The notes under the pieces were generated by a model that saw only the letters and a list, made by a program, of their open reading frames with translations, searched no databases and was not told the DNA's origin. Below, in pieces: positions 20,533 through 31,135 of a DNA stretch of 64,000 bases (position 1 is the first letter of the stretch; each line of letters opens with the position of its first letter). The stretch is from Chrysomallon squamiferum (Eukaryota; Mollusca; Gastropoda; Neomphalida; Peltospiridae): positions 13,418,154-13,482,153 of the forward strand of contig CM022677.1 in the NCBI GenBank assembly GCA_012295275.1, read 5' to 3'. The position numbers and the translations under genes were made by a program.

Positions 20533-21203
20533 TTACCTAACAATGTCCAGTGGTTTCTTTGTGAATTTCACTGGGAAGTTTGAATTGCTGTTGGATCTGG
20601 CGAAAGTTTTGCTGAGTTGGTCTGCTTTTTGTTTGTCTGTCAATGCGATGTTGTTTTTGCTGAGACTGTTGATTCTGTGGTTTTTTTTTTTTTGGATGTT
20701 TTTCACTTTGGCCCACATGTCTTTGACTGATGTTTTGTGGTCGATGATATTGTTACAAAAGAGTTCCCAGTGTTCTTGTTTTGCACTGAGAATTAGGTTG
20801 GAAACTTCTTTTTTTGTATTTTGTATTTTTTGTCTGTGGAATAATTTCTGTCTTTTTTGTATTGTCTTCTGAATTTGTTTATTTCTTTGCATTTGTTTTC
20901 TATGTGTTCTGTACACCAGGGAGTGGATATTTTGCTGGTGCATTTTCTGGTTTTGGGTATGAATCTGTTGGCAGTGGAGTGTATCGTGTTGGTGAGCGAT
21001 GTGCAGTAGTTGTCGATGTCGTTGGTGTTCTGTGTTGTGATGTTTCTGCATGCTTTGTAAAAGCCTTCCCAGCCTGCTTTCTTGAAGTTCCATTTGGATG
21101 TGAAAATGGATCTGTCAGAGAAAGTGTTCTTGCTGTTGTAGTTGATTAGTATTGGGTGATGGTCGCTGTTTAGTTGATTCAGCACTTGCCATTCACAGAG
21201 CAC
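20533..21203 (-). pseudogene. LINE endonuclease end and EN-RT linker segment
   Basis: Two overlapping minus frames (21203-20793 and 21093-20533) cover the endonuclease end. LNSDHHPI contains the catalytic SDH motif. The Lys/Gln-rich linker contains WCTEHIENKCKEINKFRRQ, followed by WELFCNNI and KTSVKDMWAKVKNI, typical of the region before RT fingers. A frameshift lies in the A/T runs near 20800. Confidence 0.7.
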
Positions 21204-21544
21204 TGTGATGTCCTTACTTTGTGAATGTTAGATCAATGGTGGATTGGCTACCACTGATGTCGCTGGTGTATGTGAATGTTCCGTTGTTCAGACAGACCTG
21301 CTGGTTTTGCTCTATGAAATTTTCTGGAATGATTCCAGGACTGTCGTCTGTCGAGCCACCCCATAAAGTGTTGTGACAGTTGAAATCACCCAGTTTAATG
21401 ACTTTGATACCCAGGGACCTTAAAGGTTTTTGTTGTTTTGTTGTTTTTGTTGTAGTGACCTAGCCATGTTTCTTGTCTGGTGTGTTTTGAGTGGAGGTCA
21501 GGAAGTGTACAAGTTTGTCTCCGTGGCCTGCTGAATGGAGGTGT

Positions 21545-22130
21545 TTAGCGTTCCACTGAAGAGTGGAGAGGTCTGTGTTATGGTGTGCTTGTTGTGAAGA
21601 GTGGAGAGGTCTGTGTTATTGTGTTCTTGTTGTGAAGAGTGGAGAGGCCTGTGTTATTGTGTTCTTGTTGTGAAGAGTGGAGAGGTCTGTGTTATTGTGT
21701 GCTTGTTGTGAAGAGTGGAGAGGCCTGTGTTATTGGTGTTCTTGTTGTGAAGAGTGGAGAGGTCTGTGTTATTGGTGTTCTTGTTGTGAAGAGTGGAGAG
21801 GTCTGTGTTATTGTGTGCTTGTTGTGAAGAGTGGAGAGGCCTGTGTTATTGTGTGCTTGTTGTGAAGAGTGGAGAGGCCTGTGTTATTGTGTGCTTGTTG
21901 TGAAGAGTGGAGAGGTCTGTGTTATTGTGTGCTTGTTGTGAAGAGTGGAGAGGTCTGTGTTATTGTGTTCTTGTTGTGAAGAGTGGAGAGGTCTGTGTTA
22001 TTGTGTGCTTGTTGTGAAGAGTGGAGAGGTCTGTGTTATTGTGTGCTTGTTGTGAAGAGTGGAGAGGCCTGTGTTATTGTGTGCTTGTTGTGAAGAGTGG
22101 AGAGGCCTGTGTTATTGTGTGCTTGTTGTG
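21545..22130. repeat. 38-bp minisatellite, about 15 units
   Basis: Unit GAAGAGTGGAGAGGTCTGTG + TTATTGTGTGCTTGTTGT, with variants GGCCTG and GGTGTTC. It starts exactly where LINE endonuclease homology fades. The plus-strand frames across it are repeat artefacts. Confidence 0.9.
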
Positions 22131-22134
22131 AAGT

Positions 22135-22827
22135 GTGTAAATGGTTGGTACTGTTTGGTGATTTTTTTTTGTTCACTTCTGTTTTGTGTTTGTAGGATTT
22201 CTCTTGTCTGTGTGTAATTTAAGTCTTTTGTCATCTGTGGAGATCTTGAAGCCCAGGCTGTCTTCGATTATTCCTCAATATTCCTGAAAACTGTACCTTC
22301 CAAATGCACGGCCATCAAGTTGGTGGTAATTATGTTATAAACTGCCATTGACCAGGAAGAACCAGATGTAAAGCCTTACAACTCGTTTCCTACCAGTCAA
22401 AATTTTATATATGAAATGACACAGAGTTGATTAGTTTCTGTGTTACTGTTGCAGTATCTGCATTATTTTGTTCAATTATTATTTTTTTTTTATCAGCTGG
22501 ATCACTTCCTCATTCAGTATTCAAATCTGTTAACTTTAATAAACATAGATTTGTAGCTAAAAGTTCAGTTCAGATCAAGATAACACTTCAGCTTTTTAAT
22601 CACTGCAGTTTTGTTTTGTGTTAGAATAATATACATAAACTAGCTGATGAACTGCATGATATTCACAGATAATATTTATTTTTTATGAATTTATTCAGCT
22701 TCATTTAATATATCAAACTCTCTCTATCTCTGAGTCTCTCTGTCTGACTCATCTCCTGCATGCATAACAACTTTCAAAATCCATATGTATCTTTCTGTTT
22801 GTTCATTTATAACCCATACAGAAGTAG

Positions 22828-22829
<2 letters not shown>
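22135..22829. other. Intergenic; possible LINE remnant at its left
   Basis: Minus-strand sequence near 22250-22180 (SLGFKISTDDKRLKLHTDK) may continue the LINE beyond the minisatellite, but I cannot place it in a known domain. The rest shows no gene. Confidence 0.35.
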
Positions 22830-22887
<58 letters not shown>

Positions 22888-22905
22888 TCTCTCTCTCTCT
22901 CTCTG
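22830..22905. repeat. (CT)n microsatellite
   Basis: About 75 bp of CT, interrupted once by TTCTT. Confidence 0.9.
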
Positions 22906-23700
22906 TATATTTTTCTTTTCTATTTTTTTGTTTATCCATAATTTTCAACCTCATTCTACTCTTTCTTTCTCATTCATTCTTTGTCATTCTATTTGTGTCT
23001 GTGTCTGGCATCTTAGTGTATTTGTCATCTGTTTTTGGTATTTAGGGTTAGTTGGTGTGTTTGTTTCTGAGTTTCTGTCTTTCTGTCTATGTGTGTCTGT
23101 GTATGTGTATTTGCTAGCTTTTTCTATGTGTGTTTCAGTAATAATGAATGATTTTTAATTTTTTAATTTTTCTTTTTTATGAAGATGAAGCAATTCAGAG
23201 TTCTGTTGAAAGGCTCACATACGGCATGAACAAAGCTGACAGACTACAAAGAAACTGTCCACAGAGAAATTTACAAACTTGAAACATGTCAATTTAAGAA
23301 AAGCAGAACTAAACTCTAGTACTTTTGGACAATTGCCTTTGTTGGTGTCACTGACTCACCTAGCAACCATTAACTTCAATGAGTTGAGAACGTCTGGTAC
23401 AGATGCTGTGAAAGTCATTTGTGGTCATTTTATTTATTAAAAGTAACCATTACTGAGTTTAATTTTGGAAATGTTTTTAAATAATTAATATAATTTGATT
23501 ATTTCTGCATTAAGAATATAAATAAACACCTAGATAAACACTAAATTCCTTAAAATATAAATTCAGTTTATAAATCAAGTTTCTTGATTGATCTAATTCT
23601 GGAGAGAAATCTGACAATATTATCACCAGAAATATGTTTTTTATTATTATGTCTTTATTTTTTTGTTTTTAACTCTCTCATTTTCATGAATTTCATATAT
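22906..23700. other. Intergenic, no gene seen
   Basis: T-rich then AT-rich sequence. I see no exon with convincing splice sites. Confidence 0.4.

Positions 23701-23742
<42 letters not shown>
23701..23742. repeat. (ATAG)n microsatellite
   Basis: About ten units of the tetranucleotide. Confidence 0.9.
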
Positions 23743-23743
<1 letters not shown>

Positions 23744-23827
23744 CCTCTCTTACTCTGTCTCTGAGTCTCTTTCTGCCTTTTATAATTAATTTTGTAATTT
23801 TAGCTTTACATATCTTTATATTCCTGA

Positions 23828-24012
23828 GAGTGAGTGAGTGTGTGTGTATCAGCAATAGTGATAATTGCTACTACTCTGATAATAGTGTGTGTGTGTGTGT
23901 GAGTGTGTGTGTCAGCAATAGTGATAATTGCTACTACTCCAATAATAGTGTGTGTGTGTGTCAGCAATAGTGATAATTGCTTGTCAGATAATAGTGTCTA
24001 TGTGTGTGTGTG
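23828..24012 (+). repeat. Minisatellite of the TG / TCAGCAATAGTGATAATTGC family, about 3 units
   Basis: Each unit is a (TG)n run, then a core TCAGCAATAGTGATAATTGC, a short spacer and GATAATAG. The core has a small inverted repeat AGCAAT/ATTGCT. The same unit in reverse complement makes up the array at 52.69-55.62 kb. A single copy lies near 25575-25620. Confidence 0.85.
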
Positions 24013-24384
24013 GTGTCGTCCCATCTTGTTGAATCGCATTTTGTTGAAATTAATACAGAAATAACAACCTGACCCTACCTCGCTGCTGAATGGGTTAATC
24101 CAATGTGGTAAATGTATTATTTGTTTAGTGTCTTATGTGATCTTTTATTTCTTGAAAATTTGGTAATCCTCCTTTGTTTCACAAATTGCTTTGTTTAGCC
24201 TATTAATACAATATTCTCTGTCAGTTAAAAACAATCAAATCTTGTGCTATCTTTTGGGAAAAATTGGTTAATCTTCCTTTGTTTTACATTGTTTTGTTTA
24301 CCTATTGATCAAATCTTCCCTGGCTTGTTTTACATTTTTAATTGCATCCCGTGTCTTGTTTTATTTTTATAATCACCCACCTGA

Positions 24385-25215
24385 TAACCAGATTGCCATT
24401 CGTTTTATGAGCACCATCCACAAGCAGGTGGGAGACAAAATCACACAACAGATCTACAACAACGAGAGTGCCAACCAAGATGACAACGATGTTCACACCT
24501 TGCCTAGCTTCCACAGTGTGAAGAGCACCTTGTACATCATCATAAAACCACCATCCCCATCCTCCCAGCCTCCAGAGAAGAGCTGCACCTTGGACACAAA
24601 CACAAGATGCTTCCTCTTGCTCTCGGATGGAGATGCTGACAAAATGGTGGAGTTCTCAACTGATGATCAGCTAAGAGATCTACAGACACCTGAGACAATC
24701 TACATGGACAGGATGTTCTCCTCTTGCACTGGTTTGTTGAACCAGTTTTACATTGTACATGGATCCCTCTCCTGTTTGCTTCGTTGCCGCGTTCCATTCA
24801 AGGCTCAACAGATCTCTACCCCACCAGCACCCAACATCTACAAGTTTGTAGACCTCATCCAAGGAATCGAGAAGGCAGAGCGGGACAAAATAATTCAGAT
24901 CCAGTTTGGAGGTGTAGGACGTCTCAAGAGACAGTTTGGAGTTGTAGGAAGTCTCAAGAGACAGTTTGGAGGTGTATGAAGGATTCAGATCCAGTTTGGA
25001 GGTGTAGGACATCTCAAGAGACAGTTTGGAGGTGTAGGACGTCTCAAGAGACAGTTTGGAGGTGTAGGACGTCTCAAGAGACAGTTTGGAGTTGTAGGAC
25101 GTCTCAAGAGACAGTTTGGAGGTGTAGGACGTCTCAAGAGACAGTTGTAGGCTGGAGACAAGACACTTCTCCAGTACCTCGATGCAGTTGTACACCTCGT
25201 CAAACTTGAACTTCG
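24385..25215 (+). pseudogene. Decayed MULE-type transposase with a repeat-expanded tail
   Basis: Seen: from about 24385 one frame reads IRFMSTIHKQVGDKITQQIY, then LPSFHSVKSTLY, FSTDDQLRDLQTPETIYMD and FYIVHG. A second part reads PAPNIYKFVDLIQGIEKAE, then a tail AGDKTLLQYLDAVVHL near 25150. This order matches MULE transposases of animals, often FLYWCH-associated: N-terminal helical part, first catalytic aspartate in the YMDGTF motif, and a C-terminal helical tail. The glycine after YMD is changed, and the DDE core after the first aspartate is deleted between about 24790 and 24800. The tail is expanded into 30-bp repeats. Not functional. Family call from motif similarity by eye. Confidence 0.6.
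24895..25146 (+). repeat. 30-bp tandem repeat in the transposase tail, about 8 units
   Basis: Unit CAGTTTGGAGGTGTAGGACG + TCTCAAGAGA. Being 30 bp it keeps frame (QFGGVGRLKR, ten residues). One unit near 24978-24990 is altered (GTATGAAGGATTCAGATC) and breaks the frame. Confidence 0.9.
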
Positions 25216-26060
25216 TAACTCGGTTGATCATAGTGTATTGATCACAGTATCCCTGAATATAGTGCTTGAATTTTGAATAATACTATCTCTGAATATAGTG
25301 CCTGAACTTTGAATAATACTATCTCTGAAGATAGTGCTTGAAACTTGAATAATACTATCTCTGAATATAGTGCTTGAATGTTAAATTCACAAATACACAA
25401 ATTCAACTTGTTTTGTTATTCCTCTGTGGCCGGTAGATGGGATTTGACAGGATGGGACGACACTCAACCCTGTGGCCTAGTCCACTGTCTTATTTGAGTA
25501 CTGTGAATGGGATTAGTGATTTATTTATGACTTCCATGGATAGAACCATGTGTGTGTACATGAATGAGTGCATGTGTGTATCAGCAATAGTTATAATTGC
25601 TACTATTAAGATATTAGTCTGTGTGTGTGTGTGTGTGTTAAGAAATATTTGGTTATCAGTTTATGTTTAAATGCTTTGTACAAAATACTCAGGTCTGTTT
25701 TATTTAAATTTAAGATTGAATCTGTCCTTAGTCTTTGTTTATACCACCAAGGGTCACAACTCTGAGTGAAAGAGCTTGAATACTGGTGGAAACTCATTAG
25801 GTAAGCTTCACATAATAAATTATTTTATATTTTTCAGTAAAAAAATGCAAATATTTATAAAATTACAAAATAATTACCACCAACAATATCAGCAGCAATA
25901 TGTAACCCTAACACTAAACCTAACCCTAACACTCACCTACGCTAATCCAATGGTAACAATAAGAAAAAAGAAGGAATACTAAATAAAAGGTTCTATTATT
26001 GTTAATGCTGTTGTTATGTTGTTTTCTTTTTAAATTATTTATATAAACTTAATTAATTTT
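25216..26060. other. Intergenic/intronic; short 54-bp repeats and a telomere-like string
   Basis: About four units of ATACTATCTCTGAATATAGTGCTTGAA lie at 25250-25380. A (GT)n run is at 25620-25640. CCTAACACTAAACCTAACCC-like sequence lies at 25905-25935. No gene seen. Confidence 0.5.
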
Positions 26061-26062
26061 AA

Positions 26063-26172
26063 GATCTTGCTGTCAAAAAGTCAGGGGAAAAAATTGAATC
26101 ATCTTGCAGTTGTCTCCCTTCAGTTGCAGACAGCTTCCTGATTAAACTGACAGCACCTGGAGGACATCCTGG
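26063..26172 (+). CDS. Putative host-gene exon 1 of a phase-compatible set
   Basis: AG acceptor just before 26063 and donor GTAAAC at 26173. The frame gives LAVKKSGEKIES, then LPSVADSFLIKLTAPGGHP and ends with one base of a codon. The next candidate exon starts in the matching phase. No family recognised. Confidence 0.45.
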
Positions 26173-26424
26173 TAAACAGTTATAGTTATTTTTTTATTTT
26201 TAACATTTATATGGTTCATACTTATTGAAATTTGTCATATCATGTTGAAAGGTCATGGTGAGTGATTATATGGTGTGTAGTAGAGCAGTAATAACAGTTC
26301 ACAGCTATCTGTCTATCTTTCTATGTATCTATCTGTAATAATAAACATCACATTCTCCTTATTTTTGAATATTTATATCTTGTCTTTCCCACTTGACAAT
26401 TCAGAATGTTCATCTCCATATCTT

Positions 26425-26430
<6 letters not shown>

Positions 26431-26473
<43 letters not shown>
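26431..26473. repeat. (CT)n microsatellite
   Basis: About 42 bp of CT just upstream of a candidate exon, within the intron. Confidence 0.9.
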
Positions 26474-26475
<2 letters not shown>

Positions 26476-26526
26476 ATAATAATATAGAAGAGAACAGAAA
26501 GTGATGAAAGTATTTTAAATTTCTAG

Positions 26527-26612
26527 GTGCTAAGGAGTGTATTCTGTCTGTTGACGAATTGAACACTATCACTGGGACCAAGAAAGATGGAGAAGTACCT
26601 GCCTGGCTTCAG
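26527..26612 (+). CDS. Putative host-gene exon 2
   Basis: Preceded by TTTCTAG and followed by GTAATA. Its first two bases complete the glycine codon left open by the exon at 26063. It then reads AKECILSVDELNTITGTKKD and GEVPAWLQ, ending in phase 0. No internal stop, with good polypyrimidine and donor signals. Protein family not recognised. Confidence 0.5.
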
Positions 26613-26844
26613 GTAATAAACAAAGTATATGTATGTGCTGTATTCTGCGTATGAAGATTTTTGTTTTTTATTTGTGGGTTGTAATTTTTGGATAAATAAT
26701 TTTAAAAATTATTACTATAACTACATTATTTTTATTAACTTTATTTTCTTTACAAATACATACACATACTTACAAATGTATTTTGTTTCAATACAGTCTA
26801 TGTATCTATTTACAAATAAAAGAACAAGAAAATAGTTATTAATG

Positions 26845-26846
<2 letters not shown>

Positions 26847-26897
<51 letters not shown>
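26847..26897. repeat. (GT)n microsatellite
   Basis: About 50 bp of pure GT, intronic to the candidate host gene. Confidence 0.95.
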
Positions 26898-26899
<2 letters not shown>

Positions 26900-27108
26900 G
26901 AGGAGAGGAGCAAGGGAAATTAATAAATAAGAAATGATTAACATGAAATAACATTTCTCATTACTTAACATATATATCTCAAATTTTGCATCCAGTTTTA
27001 ATTTCAACTTTTACATTAATTTCTAAAACTTTCCTTTCTTTTTAATGTAAAGAACAATATATTTCTTCTCACATATAAACAGTTGTTAAAATCACACTTT
27101 CACTCCAG

Positions 27109-27219
27109 CTAGCTGATCATTGTGCAAGGGCTGTGTATGCATTCAACCTGTCTGGCAATGCAAGTATTCAGAACCCAGAACCTCTCTTTGACATGGAGGC
27201 AGACTGCAAGATATTATAG
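27109..27219 (+). CDS. Putative host-gene exon 3
   Basis: Follows ACTCCAG and starts in phase 0, as required by the previous exon: LADHCARAVYAFNLSGNAS, then IQNPEPLFDMEADCK. After AAG (27209-27211) the next bases are ATATTATAG, a stop, with AT where a GT donor would be expected. Either this is a terminal exon or a donor has mutated. Confidence 0.5.
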   Translation, partial: LADHCARAVYAFNLSGNASIQNPEPLFDMEADCKIL

Positions 27220-27351
27220 TTACATATTCTTTTCTCCTTCTTTTTGAATTCTGTGAATTTGATTGTTAGTAATCTTATTTTGTATTATTATGATACTGTC
27301 CTTTTTCATTGTTAATATAATGTAATATCTTATTATTATTTTTATTATTAT

Positions 27352-27580
27352 TATTATTTTATTTGTCTTATTACAATTATTATTAATATTGCTATATTTA
27401 TTAGTCTTATTGTAATGTATTATTGATATTATTACTACTACAACTACAACTACTACTACTACCAATACTACTGTTGTTTCTGTTTCTGTTACAACTGCTA
27501 CTGCTGCTCCTCCTCCTCTCCTACTACTACTACTGCTACTAAAATTACTACTACTACTACTGCTACTACTACTACTGCTT
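27352..27580. repeat. Triplet-rich (ATT then ACT) microsatellite region
   Basis: ATT-rich then (CTA)/(CTG)-rich triplets run directly up to the acceptor of the next candidate exon. Confidence 0.7.
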
Positions 27581-27590
27581 GAATTTTCCA

Positions 27591-27686
27591 GGATTCAGTT
27601 ATTTGTTCAAACAGAGGAACAGCATGGATACTGATGTCTGATTCTGTATCTGTAGACAAGGCTATAGATTGCTACAACAGAGTAGA
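27591..27686 (+). CDS. Putative host-gene exon 4
   Basis: Follows TTTTCCAG and is followed by GTATTC. Phase-0 reading is open throughout: DSVICSNRGTAWILMSDS, then VSVDKAIDCYNRVE. It would follow exon 3 without a frame change if exon 3 ended after AAG. No domain recognised. The real gene may extend out of view. Confidence 0.45.
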
Positions 27687-27792
27687 GGTATTCCATTTAA
27701 ATCATCAGTGTTTGATTAATTATATATAAATGTCATTTGGTTTACCTGCTACTCACGATCTGTCAGCTACTCGTGTTCTTTCTGTGTGCATT

Positions 27793-27795
<3 letters not shown>

Positions 27796-27850
<55 letters not shown>

Positions 27851-27854
27851 TGTG
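27796..27854. repeat. (GT)n microsatellite
   Basis: About 58 bp of nearly pure GT. Confidence 0.95.
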
Positions 27855-28170
27855 TTAATGTTACACCTGCCTATATATCTATTTACCAGTTATGTCTACA
27901 TTAACCTGTCTGTCTGTCTGATTTTCTACATCATCAACCTATCTATCTACCCAATGTCTACCAGTCTCTAAATACTTTTACTTTCTAAATAAATATACCT
28001 ATGTACCTCTGTATTCTTTTGTTTTATGTTTGTCTGTCTTTCTGACTTTCTGTCTGTCTGTAAGTCTCTGACTTTATGTAACTTAGTCTATCTTTCTACC
28101 TATATAATCTACCTATTTTCTACCTATATAATCTACCTAATGTTATTTTCATCTAAAAGCAGCAAATCTA
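27855..28170. other. Intergenic, pyrimidine-rich
   Basis: Contains CTGTCTGTCTGAC-type runs and three copies of ACCTATATAATCT (about 28098-28140). No gene. Confidence 0.5.
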
Positions 28171-28582
28171 ATTTACCGTCACCTCGCATATACGAGGAGT
28201 AATCTGTTTCAGAAGTTCGTGGTCTAAGAGAAATAACTCTATTTAACACGGACGTTCGTAAATATACAAAAAAGACTGAGTGTTGAGTAAACTAAAAAAA
28301 AAATAAAAAAAATAAAAATGAAATAAAATAATTCAAGTCGCCTGAATATAGATCGTTCACTGAATATACTAAATTCATTAAAATTATTTTATTTAAAACT
28401 AAGTTGGGGTAATTCTGGCCTAATGGCAATTCTGTCCTCCGAGGTATATTATGACTTGCAGCCGTTTCAAAAGTGAGTGTTATTTTTTAGTCCTTTAGAC
28501 ATAAGGTTAGTGAGAAATTATAACAGGTAAACATATAATCGGTTTTTAAGTTCAGCAGAAGAAACTTGATTAAGCAAGAAAT

Positions 28583-29057
28583 ATGCTTTTTATTTTACTC
28601 CACCACTTGGGGCAATAAAATCAAAAGTATGAGGTATGCCGAGGCAATGACAGAAGAAGAAAGTGTCAGGAGGTATGAAGAAGAGTTGGCAGAGAAGAAG
28701 AAGAAGGAGGAAGAAAAGGAAAAGAAAGCAAATGTTTTAGAAGCAAAATTACAACAAAAAAAAAAATAGAAGATACCAAAGTCAAAACGGCAGTTCAATT
28801 AGAATGCTACAGCAGAACCGGTGGATGCAGCCAGAGAAAACGTTGATGGTGATGAGCCTGAACTAGAAGACAGAGATGTAGTAGATACACAAGAAAAATG
28901 TGAACTCTGTGGCAAAGTTGATGATGGAATGCATTCTGACGAGTTCATAGGATGTGACGGGTGCCCAAATTGGTGTTGTCTTGATTCTTGCGCAAATCTT
29001 GAAATCCCAGCTAGGGCAGACTTTAAAGATATTGTATTCTTGTGTGATATTTGTTAA
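28583..29057 (+). pseudogene. PHD-like cysteine cluster with upstream acidic/coiled region, probably a transposon-derived gene end
   Basis: Seen: a plus frame from about 28630 (MRYAEAMTEEESVRRYEEEL) runs into a Lys/Glu-rich helix and stops in a run of A's at 28757-28769. After a frame change, 28821-29057 reads an acidic linker then CELCGKVDDGMHSDEF, GCDGCPNWCCLDSC and a final CDIC before the stop. The spacing resembles a PHD finger with Cys where the His is normally found. Known: C-terminal PHD-like fingers follow helical tails in some pogo/Jerky-type transposases of invertebrates. The sequence CACCTCGCATATACGAGGAG at 28181-28200 upstream looks like a degenerate element end. Inference: tail of a dead DDE transposon. 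A retrocopied host gene is the alternative. Confidence 0.5.
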
Positions 29058-29059
29058 GG

Positions 29060-29885
29060 AGTTTAGTTAAAATACTGCCTAAAATACTGAAGGATCTTAG
29101 ATATTAATATTAATATTAATAAATTTATCTTTTTATTTATTTGTCCCTGTAAACGGCAACAGAAATGTCCTTTGTATTACAGTAATGAACAAAAAAAAGT
29201 TCTTGTTTATTATGATGAACGCTGTTTACCACATATAATGGAAATGAACGACAATGTGTATAGTTTATTTGCTTCAACCAGACCTGTTTATACTAATACA
29301 TTTAAATTCAGCGAAAGAACCATAATGTTTTACATTTATATATAGCTCTCTAGATTATATCTAGTTGAATATTAATTGTCTAATTATCAATTTAATTTTT
29401 AGGGAGATAATAGAATATCACTTTCTACAGTTAATTAAGAATTAATCTGTAACAGCGCAGTATATTTACAGAACTTGTATTATAATAAACAAGATTCATC
29501 TCGCGCATCCTCGCCTTTTCACTTTACTTTTAATAATAAACACGTCTATTAATGTTTCTCTATATTCTAGACTTTTCTAGTATTTAAGAAAGATGCACTT
29601 GCAAATATCAATAACATGGTGAAGTTAATTCATCTTAATCTAGCCTCTCACCTCTCAACTGCAATTCTAATATCTTAATAAAAAAAAAAAAATTAAAAAC
29701 ATAAAAATATAGAAAGAGAGAATAATACGCATTATTAAACGTTGATTCATTATTCAACTTATTAGATACGTTATACCTGTTAATGAAAAATTAAGCTTAT
29801 TATTTATTTATTTATTTATTTATTATGCAAAATAAAATTATCTAATATTGTTAATTAAAAAACAATGCCTCTATTTTTCAATACA
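29060..29885. other. AT-rich intergenic, no gene seen
   Basis: Contains a poly-A run near 29680 and a TTTA run near 29800-29822. Nothing else supported. Confidence 0.5.
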
Positions 29886-29889
29886 CTGT

Positions 29890-30060
29890 GTTTTCAATAC
29901 ATAATATTACCGCTACGCCTCTGTTTACAACATAAAACATGTAACATAAATAGTGATGGCGGTACTGAAATTGCGTGTTATTTTTATAACGCCGTGTAAA
30001 ATTACTCTTACGTAGCTTTTCAGTGAAACATTTTGTGTTAATAAAATGTCACATTAGTAT
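29890..30060 (+). repeat. Direct repeat, copy 1
   Basis: TATTACCGCTACGCCTCTGT through CTTTTCAGTGAAAC and on to GGAAGCGTTCTCGA is repeated at 30846-31010 with a few differences and a small internal deletion. Confidence 0.8.
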
Positions 30061-30487
30061 GGAAGCGTTCTCGACATTTTGAATTTCACATATAATTCTA
30101 CTGTTATTTATAAAAACACGCTAATCTGGAACCACACCTGAAATGTTTATTATAATGTTACTTTATTCACATAAAACAACAACAACAACGACAACGACAA
30201 CAACAATAGTAATATAAAGAAAAGAACATTTTAATCTTTATTCGGTTTCATTACTTCTCAATGTCGATAAGACTTCAAAAGTTAACATCATCGCTCCAGT
30301 CTGGATGTCAATATATTTTATGACGTAGCTATATCTTCACACAGACAAGTAGACTGCAGATATCAACTTTTCAGTCCACTTTATTGAGAAACAGAACATG
30401 ATGTTGTATTTTTGTATTAATGTATATTTTTGTTTACATAAAAATAAAAAAGTGAAAATGAGCCAGACATTTATTTGAGAAGCTCAA

Positions 30488-30488
<1 letters not shown>

Positions 30489-30566
<78 letters not shown>

Positions 30567-30598
30567 TAAATAATAATAAATAAATAAATAAATAAATA
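30489..30598. repeat. (AAT)n then (AAAT)n microsatellite
   Basis: About 70 bp of AAT followed by AAAT units. Confidence 0.95.
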
Positions 30599-30845
30599 CA
30601 AATTATAGCCTACATTTATTATAAGGTATTATGTAGGTATGAAAATATAAAATGTCACATTTTTCTTCAGTTAAAACTAAATCTTTGAAATTTGTGAATT
30701 TAAAAAAAAAAAACACAACACAAATGCTGCAGGGAAATAGAGAGCTATGTACCCTTTTTTTGAACTGTAGCTGACGAGTTGATAATAATTTAGAAACTGA
30801 GAAATATAGCGAGTTAGATTTCCAGATTCATGTTTCTTAATACAT

Positions 30846-31010
30846 TCTATTACCGCTACGCCTCTGTTAACAACATAAAACATGTAACATAAATAGTGAT
30901 GGCGGTTCTTATTTTCATAACGCAGTGTAAAATTACACCTACTTAGCTTTTCAGTGAAACAAATTATCTTAATAAAATGTCACATTAGTATGGAAGCGTT
31001 CTCGATATTT
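30846..31010 (+). repeat. Direct repeat, copy 2
   Basis: Second copy of the 29890 segment. Upstream, 30720-30840 (GGGAAATAGAGAGCTATGTA) is itself repeated at 31540-31620, so at least two segments here are duplicated about 0.8-1 kb apart. Confidence 0.8.
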
Positions 31011-31077
31011 TAGTTTTCACATGTCTACTGTTGTTTATAAATGAAAAAAAAAAAATGAGTACGAGACAATTATTTGA

Positions 31078-31078
<1 letters not shown>

Positions 31079-31134
<56 letters not shown>
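31079..31134. repeat. (AAT)n microsatellite
   Basis: About 55 bp of AAT. It follows direct repeat copy 2 much as the 30489 tract follows copy 1. Confidence 0.95.

Positions 31135-31135
<1 letters not shown>

Larger units (their letters stand above)
19100..21440 (-). mobile_element. Degenerate non-LTR retrotransposon (I/Jockey-like LINE), minus strand
   Basis: Read on the minus strand from 21440 down, segments of one polyprotein appear in order. An APE-type endonuclease C-terminal part comes first (GDFNCHNTLWGG near 21390, STIDLTFT, then LNSDHHPI near 21170). A linker follows. Reverse transcriptase lies at about 20540-19900, with IPQGSVISPTLLNIYINNL and the catalytic FADD. An RNase H remnant (GNKLANHYTKES, about 19720-19680) comes next, then a C-terminal cysteine/histidine motif CSCGLSETLKHYLFHC (about 19395-19350). 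Stops and frameshifts break it into at least six pieces, so it is inactive. The N-terminal half of the endonuclease is missing where the 38-bp minisatellite begins. The RNase H region is related to the fragment at 8258-8575. Confidence 0.85.

Noticed and set aside
19688-21149. Several plus-strand frames of 60-128 codons over the LINE
   Set aside because: They are antisense shadows of the minus-strand LINE polyprotein.
21639-21865. Cysteine-rich plus frames (CCEEWRGLCY repeats)
   Set aside because: Products of the 38-bp minisatellite. No signal peptide or splice context.
24540-25231. Minus-strand frames with SLETSYTSKL repeats
   Set aside because: Antisense of the transposase tail repeats.
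25900-25940. Telomere-like CCTAACCCTAACAC string
   Set aside because: Only a few imperfect units. Too short to be an interstitial telomere array.
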